A DNA stretch of 8,510 nt from Bacteroidaceae bacterium (GTDB taxonomy: Bacteria; Bacteroidota; Bacteroidia; Bacteroidales; Bacteroidaceae), in the NCBI GenBank assembly GCA_017466965.1, contig JAFTTD010000172.1, forward strand, positions 1 through 8,510. The letters are read 5' to 3'. Both the position numbers and the translations under genes were made by a program. Of the stretch, positions 1 to 5,321 are shown piece by piece (position 1 is the first letter of the stretch; each line of letters starts with the position of its first letter). The notes beneath the pieces are model-generated. The model was not told the origin of the DNA and did no database searches. It saw only the letters and a list, made by a program, of their open reading frames with translations.

Positions 1-1
1 A

Positions 2-838
2 GCAAACAATGCGTTCGGTGAAGCATTCTCTAAGTATGACGGCGTTGCTAACATGACAACAGAAGAGGTTGAGGCTCTTATCGCTGAAATGGTATATTTA
101 ACTTCTGCACTTAAGGTTCCAGCAACAGATCCTAATGCAAGCGATGAAAACCCTCAGGACATGACAATAGTTATTCCTAACGCAGACTTCAGCGCAGGAG
201 CTGGCACAAATTGGGTTTATACTCAGAACGGCGGAAACGGACCGGTTTATGACAATGCGTTCAACGCAGGTCCTGGATTCGAGTTCTGGAACTCAACTGT
301 AACAAATCTGCGCTTCGACATCAACCAGACTCTCTATGCTCTTCCTGAAGGAAAATATACTCTTGCTGCAGACCTTGCAAATTCATATAACGATCAGGCA
401 GAACAGACTAATGGAGGACGTGCTCACCTTTATGCAATGGTAATAGTTGGTAACGACACAGTTACTTACAGTACTCCAGTTGAGCCTCAGACTGAAGGTT
501 GCAATGACAAATATGCTAACTACACAGTAACATTTGATGCTCCGGCTCCAACTCAGGATTCAAAGATTGTAGTTGGTGTTAAGACTGTAGGAACAATGGA
601 TGCTCGTTGGTTCATGGGTGACAACTTCACTCTCATGTACTTCGGAACAAACAGCTCTAAGGAAAACTCTGGTGACTACACTTCTATTGAAAATATATCT
701 TCAGGCGCAACTGTGCTCTCATCTAAGTTCTACAGCATTGGTGGTGCAGAAATAGCAACTCCTCAGAAGGGTCTCAATATCGTTAGATCTATCATGAGCG
801 ACGGAACAGTCAAAGTTTCAAAGGTGTTTGTAAAATAA
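2..838 (+). CDS. Secreted modular surface protein with T9SS-like C-terminal tail (5' partial)
   Basis: The reading frame is open to the left edge (codon GCA at position 2, beginning ANNAFGEAFSKYDG), so the ATG at 53 is probably internal and this is the last 278 residues of a larger protein. The visible part begins with the end of a helical spacer (EEVEALIAEMVYLTSALKV). A beta-rich module follows, opening with IPNADFSAGAGTNWVY and containing DINQTLYALPEGKYTLAAD, a pattern typical of galactose-binding-like or CBM-type modules in Bacteroidetes surface proteins. It ends with MGDNFTLMYFG. The last ~40 residues (KFYSIGGAEIATPQKGLNIV, then DGTVKVSKVFVK) match the layout of Prevotella/Porphyromonas C-terminal sorting domains: a Y-x-x-x-G turn, P-x-K-G, and a lysine-rich last strand. 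I infer export by type IX secretion and surface attachment or release. A binding role is inferred from the fold, and no catalytic motif is visible. It resembles the gene at 5322-8510. It stops at TAA and is followed by a terminator. Confidence 0.85.
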   Translation, partial: ANNAFGEAFSKYDGVANMTTEEVEALIAEMVYLTSALKVPATDPNASDENPQDMTIVIPNADFSAGAGTNWVYTQNGGNGPVYDNAFNAGPGFEFWNSTVTNLRFDINQTLYALPEGKYTLAADLANSYNDQAEQTNGGRAHLYAMVIVGNDTVTYSTPVEPQTEGCNDKYANYTVTFDAPAPTQDSKIVVGVKTVGTMDARWFMGDNFTLMYFGTNSSKENSGDYTSIENISSGATVLSSKFYSIGGAEIATPQKGLNIVRSIMSDGTVKVSKVFVK

Positions 839-889
839 ACGAATCCGATAAATTCTGAAGGTTTCATTTCCTGAAACTGGATGTTAGAT

Positions 890-938
890 AGGAGTCCGTT
901 CCCGTAGGGAGCGGGCTCCTTTGATTATTTGAGTTTTT
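890..938 (+). terminator. Rho-independent terminator of the upstream surface-protein gene
   Basis: The left arm at 890-903 (AGGAGTCCGTTCCC) pairs over 14 bp with the right arm at 907-920 (GGGAGCGGGCTCCT), with two G-T wobbles and a 3-nt loop. A T-rich stretch follows (ttgattatttgagttttt). It lies 52 bp after the stop codon at 838. A smaller perfect 6-bp hairpin (gtttca/tgaaac, 861-877) sits between the stop and the terminator and could be an extra 3'-end structure. Confidence 0.85.
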
Positions 939-970
939 AAGTTTTTAAGTTTTTGAGTTTTTAAGTTCTC
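931..970. repeat. Octamer array A: 5 x (g/a)agttttt
   Basis: Five perfectly phased 8-bp units: gagttttt, aagttttt, aagttttt, gagttttt, aagttctc. The array begins inside the T-tract of the preceding terminator. Its end forms an imperfect inverted repeat with the next bases (gagttnnnaagtt ... aacttcttaactc, 955-984). It is the first of five octamer arrays before 1240. No coding function is visible. Confidence 0.9.
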
Positions 971-991
971 AAACTTCTTAACTCCTTTTTT

Positions 992-1031
992 ATAAGGTTG
1001 TAAGGTTATGAGGTTATAAGGTTTTAAGGTA
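992..1031. repeat. Octamer array B: 5 x ataaggtt
   Basis: Five phased 8-bp units: ataaggtt, gtaaggtt, atgaggtt, ataaggtt, ttaaggta. The period is the same as array A but the unit differs. Two further diverged units (ttaaggct, ataaggcg) occur at 1095-1110, which suggests that the block containing A, B and C was duplicated and rearranged. Confidence 0.88.
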
Positions 1032-1037
1032 GGCAAT

Positions 1038-1062
1038 AACGTCCAATGGTATCGTCTGAACT
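1038..1062. repeat. Direct repeat, copy 1 (25 bp, 24/25 identical to copy 2)
   Basis: The copy begins aacgtccaatggtatcg and continues into tctgaact. It matches 1190-1214 at every base except one (g here, a in copy 2). In both places it leads straight into an array of tgaactcc-type octamers, so it appears to be the fixed head of a composite repeat unit. Confidence 0.9.
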
Positions 1063-1088
1063 ACTGAACTCCTGAACTTCTGAACTCC
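1057..1088. repeat. Octamer array C: 4 x tgaactcc
   Basis: Four phased units: tgaactac, tgaactcc, tgaacttc, tgaactcc. The reverse complement of the unit (ggagttca) is close to the gagttttt unit of array A. Arrays A and C therefore look like members of one octamer family in opposite orientation. Confidence 0.88.
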
Positions 1089-1094
1089 ATTGTT

Positions 1095-1155
1095 TTAAGG
1101 CTATAAGGCGTATTTGAGTTTTTGAGTTTGTAAGTTTTTGAGTTTGTAAGTTCTC
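1095..1155. repeat. Octamer arrays B' (2 units) and A' (5 units)
   Basis: Positions 1095-1110 carry two diverged B-type units (ttaaggct, ataaggcg). Positions 1116-1155 carry five A-type units: gagttttt, gagtttgt, aagttttt, gagtttgt, aagttctc. The last unit is identical to the last unit of array A (963-970), so the A array was copied as a block with its end intact. Confidence 0.85.
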
Positions 1156-1189
1156 AAATGGAGGATTAGAAAAGAAGATATAAAAAGTA

Positions 1190-1214
1190 AACATCCAATG
1201 GTATCGTCTGAACT
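1190..1214. repeat. Direct repeat, copy 2
   Basis: This is the second copy of the 25-bp repeat (aacatccaatggtatcg..., with a single difference from 1038-1062), 152 bp downstream of the first. It again runs directly into a tgaactcc-type octamer array. Confidence 0.9.
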
Positions 1215-1240
1215 CCTTAACTTCTGAACTCCTTAACTCC
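1209..1240. repeat. Octamer array C': 4 x t(g/t)aactcc
   Basis: Four phased units: tgaactcc, ttaacttc, tgaactcc, ttaactcc. It corresponds to array C at 1057-1088 and ends the composite repeat block. Confidence 0.85.
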
Positions 1241-1251
1241 TTTCCATCCCA

Positions 1252-1352
1252 GTCATTCCGAACGAATGTGAGGAATCTCCTTCCAAACTACATAATCTTA
1301 AGTCTCCATCCGTTCTTCATTGAATGAGACCCCTCGGACAAGCTAGGGTGAC
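1252..1352. repeat. REP-like element: diverged inverted pair
   Basis: The left arm at 1252-1279 (gtcattccgaacg ... gaggaatctc) resembles the dispersed GTCATTCCGA...GAGGAATCT intergenic repeat found in many bacterial genomes. The right arm at 1326-1352 (gagacccctcgg ... agggtgac) is a degraded inverted copy: its reverse complement begins gtcaccct and ends gaggggtctc. The arms are separated by 46 bp with no coding sequence. I infer an old REP- or MITE-like element. Assignment to a named family would need a genome-wide comparison. Confidence 0.55.
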
Positions 1353-1420
1353 CAAGCAATGGAGCTTAATAAAAAACATGCAAAATTAAAGAAAACTCTT
1401 TTTTTTCGTTCTAAAACTCT

Positions 1421-1448
1421 TTTGTTTAGAATAATAAATATATATTTG
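1421..1448 (+). promoter_or_regulatory. Bacteroidetes-type promoter of the lipoprotein operon
   Basis: TATATTTG at 1441-1448 matches the -7 consensus TAnnTTTG of the Bacteroidetes housekeeping sigma factor exactly. A TTTG at 1421-1424, 16 bp upstream, fits the -33 element. Transcription would begin near 1453-1457, giving an AT-rich leader of about 110 nt with no clear Shine-Dalgarno sequence, as is usual in this phylum. A weak hairpin (tgaaat/atttca, 1454-1476) could form at the very 5' end of the transcript. Confidence 0.65.
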
Positions 1449-1562
1449 CAACGTGAAATGTTTTTTAATAATTTCATTTGTAGTTTTTGATTATAAGAGT
1501 GTGACGTCAAAATAAATCTTAAAATAAACATAAATACATTTATAAATTAAATCAATAACATC

Positions 1563-2522
1563 ATGCGAATCAAAAGTTTAGCTTGTTTGCTGCTGTCGTC
1601 AGTGGTAACATTGTCATTTTTTTCGTGTATAAACGATGATTATGACCTCTCGGATGTAGATACAACCGTAGGTGTTAAGGTTAATGACCTTACAATTCCG
1701 TTAAATCTGGATGAAATAACATTGAAGAGCGTTCTTGACCTTGGAGATGACAGCCAGATAAAGGAAATAAATGGAGAGTATGCTGTTGTGGAAAATGGCG
1801 AATTCAGTTCTGAACAGATTGATATTCCTTCATTTACAATCAAGGCTCCTGTGATAGAACCTATAAAGGAAGTGCTTGCGTCGGAAATTCATATAGATGT
1901 GGACGATTTGATTTCCAACTCTTATGAATTAACTGCAAAGAAAATTAATTTAGGAGGTATAGGCTCTGTTGAGATTCCGGATGAACTTAAGATAATAAGT
2001 TTTGACATTAAGGATGCAAAAACTTCTTTCAATATTGAGGCTGATGACATTGACCCTGCAATCGTTAGCATTGATACCATTGGCGCTGTTGCGAAAATCA
2101 GAGTAAGCCTTGGCTTCGGTGGAATAGACAAGTTCGTTGAAACTTTCGAACTAGATAATCTTAAGGTTTATCTTCCTAAAGGATTGGAAGCGACAGTTTC
2201 AGGCAATGGCAAATACAATAAGAATACAGGTTTGCTTGAATATGACAGACTGGTTTCTGACAAAGGAATGGAGGCTACTATTGAAATATCCATCACTGAC
2301 ATCTATGCAGATCTTGCCGGTGCTGTTTTGGAGAATGGTTATTTCTCATTTGCAAACACGCTTTCTGCAACTGGTACACTGTCGATTTATGCGCGTAACT
2401 TAAAGGACAATATAAACATCAACGATCTTTTGGCTCTCGAAAAGATAAGTTATGAGTGCGGTCTGACATTCCCGGACGGAAATATCAAGATTACTACATT
2501 TACAGGTGACATCCAATATTAG
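1563..2522 (+). CDS. Surface lipoprotein, N-terminal part (ends at premature TAG)
   Basis: This open frame gives 319 residues. It begins with a lipoprotein signal peptide: basic MRIK, a hydrophobic core, and the lipobox FFSC with the lipidated Cys at residue 22. The mature end is acidic (C-INDDYDLSDVD), resembling Bacteroidetes lipoprotein export signals that direct proteins to the outer face of the outer membrane. The rest alternates hydrophobic and polar residues, suggesting beta-sandwich domains with no catalytic motif. I do not recognise a named family. The start is the ATG directly before the signal peptide. The TAG at 2520-2522 lies in frame with the next ORF, and nothing near residue 319 looks like a natural end, so this is probably half of one protein. 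It is transcribed from the promoter at 1421-1448 and lies in one operon with the beta-barrel at 3472. Confidence 0.8.
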   Translation: MRIKSLACLLLSSVVTLSFFSCINDDYDLSDVDTTVGVKVNDLTIPLNLDEITLKSVLDLGDDSQIKEINGEYAVVENGEFSSEQIDIPSFTIKAPVIEPIKEVLASEIHIDVDDLISNSYELTAKKINLGGIGSVEIPDELKIISFDIKDAKTSFNIEADDIDPAIVSIDTIGAVAKIRVSLGFGGIDKFVETFELDNLKVYLPKGLEATVSGNGKYNKNTGLLEYDRLVSDKGMEATIEISITDIYADLAGAVLENGYFSFANTLSATGTLSIYARNLKDNININDLLALEKISYECGLTFPDGNIKITTFTGDIQY

Positions 2523-2552
2523 GTTTACGGAATCAATGTTGACCCTGTAAGC

Positions 2553-3446
2553 ATGAAGGATATTCCTGATCTTCTTAGCCAGAGCGGGACAGATGTTAAG
2601 CTCGTAAATCCGCAGATTTATGTGGAGCTGAACAATCCTGTTTATGAAGACTATAAGGTGTATGCAACTACTTCTCTTGAACTTGTGCCAAATCCAAACG
2701 CAACAGGTGACCAGTTCAAGGTAGATGTGAAGGTAGATGCGCCTATGAACCAGTTCTGCATGTCGCCTAACAAACCGGACAATTACTATAAGAACAAGGG
2801 TAATGGACTTCTTGACGTTGATTTCACAAATGCAGAATATCTCCCGTTCACTAATCTTGGCAATATCCTCAGCGGCGACGGATTGCCTGAGTCTATTGAT
2901 ATTAACGTTGTTGACCCTAAGATTCCGGCTCAGCACGTCAAGAATTTTGAACTTGGACAGAAACTTGGCGCTGTGAAGGGAACATACGTGTTCTATGCAC
3001 CATTGGCACTTGCAGAAGGCTCAAAAATAAAATATACTGATACTTTTGACGAATGGAACGATGCAGACATTGATGCTATTGAAATCTCAAAGGTTAAGGT
3101 GAATGCTGATATGGATTCAGACATACCGTTTGAGCTTGAAGTGAAGGCTTTCCCTATTGACAAAGCCGGAAACAAGATAATGGACAATGGCAAGGTTGTT
3201 GAAGGAAAGGCATATATGATTGATGCAAACGGCAAACCGATGGATGTCATCCCTGCAAAGGCAAACGGACCGATTGTTATTGAAATAGAAGGAACAGTGC
3301 GTCATCTTGACGGTATCATCCTTGATGCTGAAATTCATGGCAAGGACGCTGTCACTTCGCAGGGCAACGCGCTAAAGCCTGGACAGCACATCAAGCTGAA
3401 CAACCTCAGAATACAGGTTTCAGGAGAATATGTAAAAGAACTCTAA
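2553..3446 (+). CDS. Surface lipoprotein, C-terminal part (downstream of premature TAG)
   Basis: These 297 residues continue the frame of the lipoprotein N-terminal part. The ATG at 2553 is simply the first Met after the stop, and the frame is already open and protein-like from 2523. It has no signal peptide, yet its content is clearly envelope-type: beta-rich stretches such as VKLVNPQIYVELNNPVYED, which resembles Ig-like or LEA-like 'N-P' strands, and a C-terminal segment IKLNNLRIQVSGEYVKEL that looks like a final beta-strand domain. It ends in TAA, 25 bp before the DUF5723-like gene, showing tight operon spacing. No enzymatic motif is seen and the family is not recognised. If the TAG is not suppressed, this portion probably yields no correctly located product. 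Confidence 0.7.
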   Translation: MKDIPDLLSQSGTDVKLVNPQIYVELNNPVYEDYKVYATTSLELVPNPNATGDQFKVDVKVDAPMNQFCMSPNKPDNYYKNKGNGLLDVDFTNAEYLPFTNLGNILSGDGLPESIDINVVDPKIPAQHVKNFELGQKLGAVKGTYVFYAPLALAEGSKIKYTDTFDEWNDADIDAIEISKVKVNADMDSDIPFELEVKAFPIDKAGNKIMDNGKVVEGKAYMIDANGKPMDVIPAKANGPIVIEIEGTVRHLDGIILDAEIHGKDAVTSQGNALKPGQHIKLNNLRIQVSGEYVKEL

Positions 3447-3471
3447 TAATTACGTAAAACGAAAATAGAAT

Positions 3472-4842
3472 ATGATACGAAATATGAAATCGGCTCTTGT
3501 GGCAGTAGCGATGTTGCTGCCTGCAGTTTCTGCAACAGCGCAGAATACGTATTCAGGGTATTTTACTGACGGATATATGTATCGTCATCAGATGAACCCT
3601 GCAATAGCAAATGAGCAAGGATATTTTGCTATGCCGGCGCTTGGTAACATGAATTTTGCTCTTCGTGGAAACACTGCCTTGAGCGACGTGCTTTACAATG
3701 TGAACGGAAAAACTACTACTTTCCTCAATCCGGGAGTTAGCGCGGCTGAGTTCCTTGACAATATCAATGACAAGAACAAACTTGGATTCGACTTGAAGAT
3801 GCAGATCCTTTCTCTTGGATTCAAAGGCTTTAAGGGATATAACACTTTCGGCATCAATCTTAGAACAAATGTAGGAATGATGCTTCCTGGCGAACTCTTC
3901 AGATTTGCAAAAGAAGGAGTGGCAAACAAGACTTATGACATCAGCGACATGAATGTTCATGCAGATGCATACGTGGAAGTTGCACTCGGACATTCACACC
4001 AGATAAACAAGAATCTCCGTATCGGTGCCACATTGAAGTTCCTTGTCGGAGGAGGAAACGTTGACGCTAAGTTCAACAAGGCTCAGCTTACTTTGGGCGA
4101 AAATAACTGGACTGCCATTACTGATGCAGAAGTGCAGGCAAGCGTTAAGGGGCTTACATATATGACAGAAAGAAATTCTGACACAGGCCATGAATATGTA
4201 AACGACCTCGATGTGGAAAGTCCAGGGCCTAACGGCTTCGGTTTCGCTGTTGACCTCGGAGCGGAATATCGTCTTAACGATGACTGGAAGTTCAGCGCAG
4301 CTCTCCTTGACCTCGGTTTCATCAACTGGAAAAATAATATGGTGGCATCTACAAATGGAGAGAAGACATTTGAAACAAACAAATATCTCTTTAATATAGA
4401 TGATAATGAGCCGAACAATTTTGAAGACGAGCTTGATAAGATGGTAAACGACCTTAGTAGATTATATGAACTTGAGAATAACGGTGATGCAGGAAGTCGT
4501 TCAAAGATGCTTGGAGCTACTCTCAACCTTGGCGCTGAATACTCACTGCCTGCATACAGAAAACTGACATTTGGTTTGCTGAACACAACACGCTTCCAGG
4601 GTGATTTCACATGGACAGAGTTCCGCCTCTCTGCAAACTGCGCCCCAACAAACATATTCTCTGTAGGAGTGAATGTGGCTGCAGGAACATACGGCACTGC
4701 TTTCGGCTGGATGTTCAATTTCCATCCTGACGGATTCAATCTGTTCTTCGGTATGGACCGCACTATCGGCGAACTTGCTAAGCAGGGTGTTCCAATGAGC
4801 GGAAATGCAAGCTTCAATATAGGTTTGAACTTCCCTTTCTGA
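3472..4842 (+). CDS. DUF5723-like outer-membrane beta-barrel protein
   Basis: This is a 456-residue predicted outer-membrane protein. It has a signal peptide (MKSALVAVAMLLPAVSATA, cleavage likely after Ala23, leaving Q-NTYSGYF). The mature N-terminus GYFTDGYMYRHQMNPAIAN and the following MPALGNMNF are characteristic of the DUF5723 family, which I recognise from Bacteroides and Prevotella. The body is rich in amphipathic strands (FGINLRTNVGMML, RIGATLKFLVGGG, FGFAVDLGAEYRL, FSVGVNVAAGTYG). It ends NIGLNFPF, with the C-terminal Phe used as a barrel-assembly signal. An acidic, non-strand insertion (about 305-340, DDNEPNNFEDELDKMVNDL) may be an extracellular loop. An alternative start at 3484 (MKSALV) would keep the whole signal peptide. 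It follows the lipoprotein gene by 25 bp, so the two are probably co-transcribed and may form an outer-membrane complex. Its function is unknown, and transport or surface-assembly roles are only guesses. Confidence 0.85.
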   Translation: MIRNMKSALVAVAMLLPAVSATAQNTYSGYFTDGYMYRHQMNPAIANEQGYFAMPALGNMNFALRGNTALSDVLYNVNGKTTTFLNPGVSAAEFLDNINDKNKLGFDLKMQILSLGFKGFKGYNTFGINLRTNVGMMLPGELFRFAKEGVANKTYDISDMNVHADAYVEVALGHSHQINKNLRIGATLKFLVGGGNVDAKFNKAQLTLGENNWTAITDAEVQASVKGLTYMTERNSDTGHEYVNDLDVESPGPNGFGFAVDLGAEYRLNDDWKFSAALLDLGFINWKNNMVASTNGEKTFETNKYLFNIDDNEPNNFEDELDKMVNDLSRLYELENNGDAGSRSKMLGATLNLGAEYSLPAYRKLTFGLLNTTRFQGDFTWTEFRLSANCAPTNIFSVGVNVAAGTYGTAFGWMFNFHPDGFNLFFGMDRTIGELAKQGVPMSGNASFNIGLNFPF

Positions 4843-4868
4843 TAAGAAGCTAAAAATACTACGTTAAT

Positions 4869-4912
4869 GCGCCACAAAGAGATTTTGTAATCACTCTGTG
4901 GCGCTCTTTTTT
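4869..4912 (+). terminator. Rho-independent terminator of the lipoprotein/beta-barrel operon
   Basis: GCGCCACA (4869-4876) pairs perfectly with TGTGGCGC (4897-4904). After a 2-nt bulge the stem extends by GAG/CTC (4879-4881 with 4894-4896). The T-rich tail tcttttttaa follows immediately. It lies 26 bp after the stop codon of the barrel gene. Confidence 0.9.
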
Positions 4913-4961
4913 AATCAAAAGTCCTTATTTGTTTAACAATCAAACAAAAATAGCGGGTTGT

Positions 4962-4969
4962 TAACTTTG
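4962..4969 (+). promoter_or_regulatory. Possible -7 promoter element (TAACTTTG)
   Basis: TAACTTTG fits the Bacteroidetes -7 consensus TAnnTTTG exactly. A good -33 TTTG at normal distance is missing: the nearest is at 4928-4931, which is too far. If used, transcription would start near 4975 and give a leader of about 350 nt before the gene at 5322, or about 95 nt before the small ORF at 5071. Confidence 0.3.
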
Positions 4970-5070
4970 TTTAACTTTTTGAGTAAGCTAAAATAAAGAC
5001 TTTTTAATAATTTTAAAGCTTAAAAGTCGTAATACGAATTTGGTTGGGATTTTTTTAATCATTTTTGAGT

Positions 5071-5145
5071 ATGGAGTGTGTTATATATGTACTTATCATA
5101 TTGTCCATGATTATATGGCTATTGTGGCGGTCTCATAAGCACTGA
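5071..5145 (+). CDS. Possible 24-residue single-pass membrane peptide
   Basis: An ATG-to-TGA frame encodes a short start (MEC), an almost purely hydrophobic core VIYVLIILSMIIWLLW, and a basic tail RSHKH. This is the layout of a single-pass small membrane peptide with a positively charged end. No Shine-Dalgarno sequence is visible, but that is uninformative in this phylum. An exact TAnnTTTG element lies about 100 bp upstream, and an imperfect hairpin (gaaatata/tatattttc, 5147-5168) lies directly after the stop. It could be a real small protein, a leader peptide for the downstream surface gene, or chance in AT-rich DNA, where Ile, Leu and Tyr codons arise easily. I do not recognise a family. 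Confidence 0.25.
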   Translation: MECVIYVLIILSMIIWLLWRSHKH

Positions 5146-5321
5146 TGAAATATATCATGTATATTTTCTCCTCATTTGAATTTATGATAAAGTGAGTCTC
5201 TTGACTTGGTTATGACAAAGGCATTTAATAATGCATGAAGTGGGTGAAGGACTATTTTAATACGATAAAAACAACCGATAAAACAAAATTTTTTAATACA
5301 TAACTATCTAATACTTTTTTT

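Larger units (their letters stand above)
1563..3446 (+). pseudogene. Full-length surface lipoprotein gene interrupted by one in-frame TAG (codon 320)
   Basis: The ORFs at 1563-2522 and 2553-3446 share a frame. Between them the frame reads GDIQY-TAG-VYGINVDPVSMKDIP, with no frameshift and no other stop, so changing one base restores a protein of about 627 residues. Lys (AAG), Gln (CAG), Glu (GAG) or Tyr would each need one substitution. Codon use and protein-like sequence continue undisturbed past the TAG, and the downstream partner gene is intact. The event is therefore a recent nonsense mutation, a sequencing or assembly error, or a stop that is read through. The downstream ORF alone lacks a signal peptide and lipobox and has no ribosome-binding site, so it is unlikely to work separately. 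Calling it a pseudogene is an inference, since readthrough would keep it functional. Confidence 0.7.
4913..5321. other. Gene-poor AT-rich intergenic region upstream of the large surface protein
   Basis: No conventional gene is visible. The 5' part has a 10-bp direct repeat tttgtttaac (4928-4937 and 4966-4975). The first copy also forms a 7-bp hairpin with 4942-4948 (tttgttt/aaacaaa). Further on are a possible tiny ORF (5071-5145), an imperfect AT-rich hairpin just after it (5147-5168), and a 5-bp GCATT/AATGC stem-loop with a 4-nt loop (5221-5234). The length suggests a long leader or a regulatory region for the downstream gene. No known riboswitch or RNA gene was recognised. Confidence 0.6.

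Noticed and set aside
53..838. Complete 261-residue gene starting at the ATG at 53
   Set aside because: The frame is open to the window edge, there is no signal peptide at that ATG although the protein has a secretion-type tail, and the first residues look like mid-spacer sequence.
931..1240. CRISPR array
   Set aside because: The units are 8 bp and tandem, with no unique spacers of constant length, and no cas genes are in the window.
1343..1531. 62-residue open frame on the - strand
   Set aside because: It lies across the REP-like arm and the promoter of the lipoprotein operon in very AT-rich DNA. It has no domain and no promoter of its own.
2400..2936. 178-residue open frame on the - strand across the TAG site, possibly explaining the split
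   Set aside because: The sequence is Ile/Val/Cys-rich shadow text without a domain. The + strand frame is continuous and protein-like on both sides of the TAG.
2523..3446. Independent second cistron with its own start after the TAG
   Set aside because: There is no ribosome-binding site or signal peptide. The frame is already open directly after the TAG, and the content is envelope-type, so it is better read as the rest of the same protein.
4083..4877. 264-residue open frame on the - strand opposite the beta-barrel gene
   Set aside because: It is a shadow of a clear + strand gene with a signal peptide and family match. The translated product is Ser/Pro-rich with no recognisable domain, and it runs through the terminator hairpin.
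5147..5168. Terminator hairpin after the small ORF
   Set aside because: The stem is all or nearly all A-T with a bulge and has no proper T-tract, so it is too weak to call a terminator.
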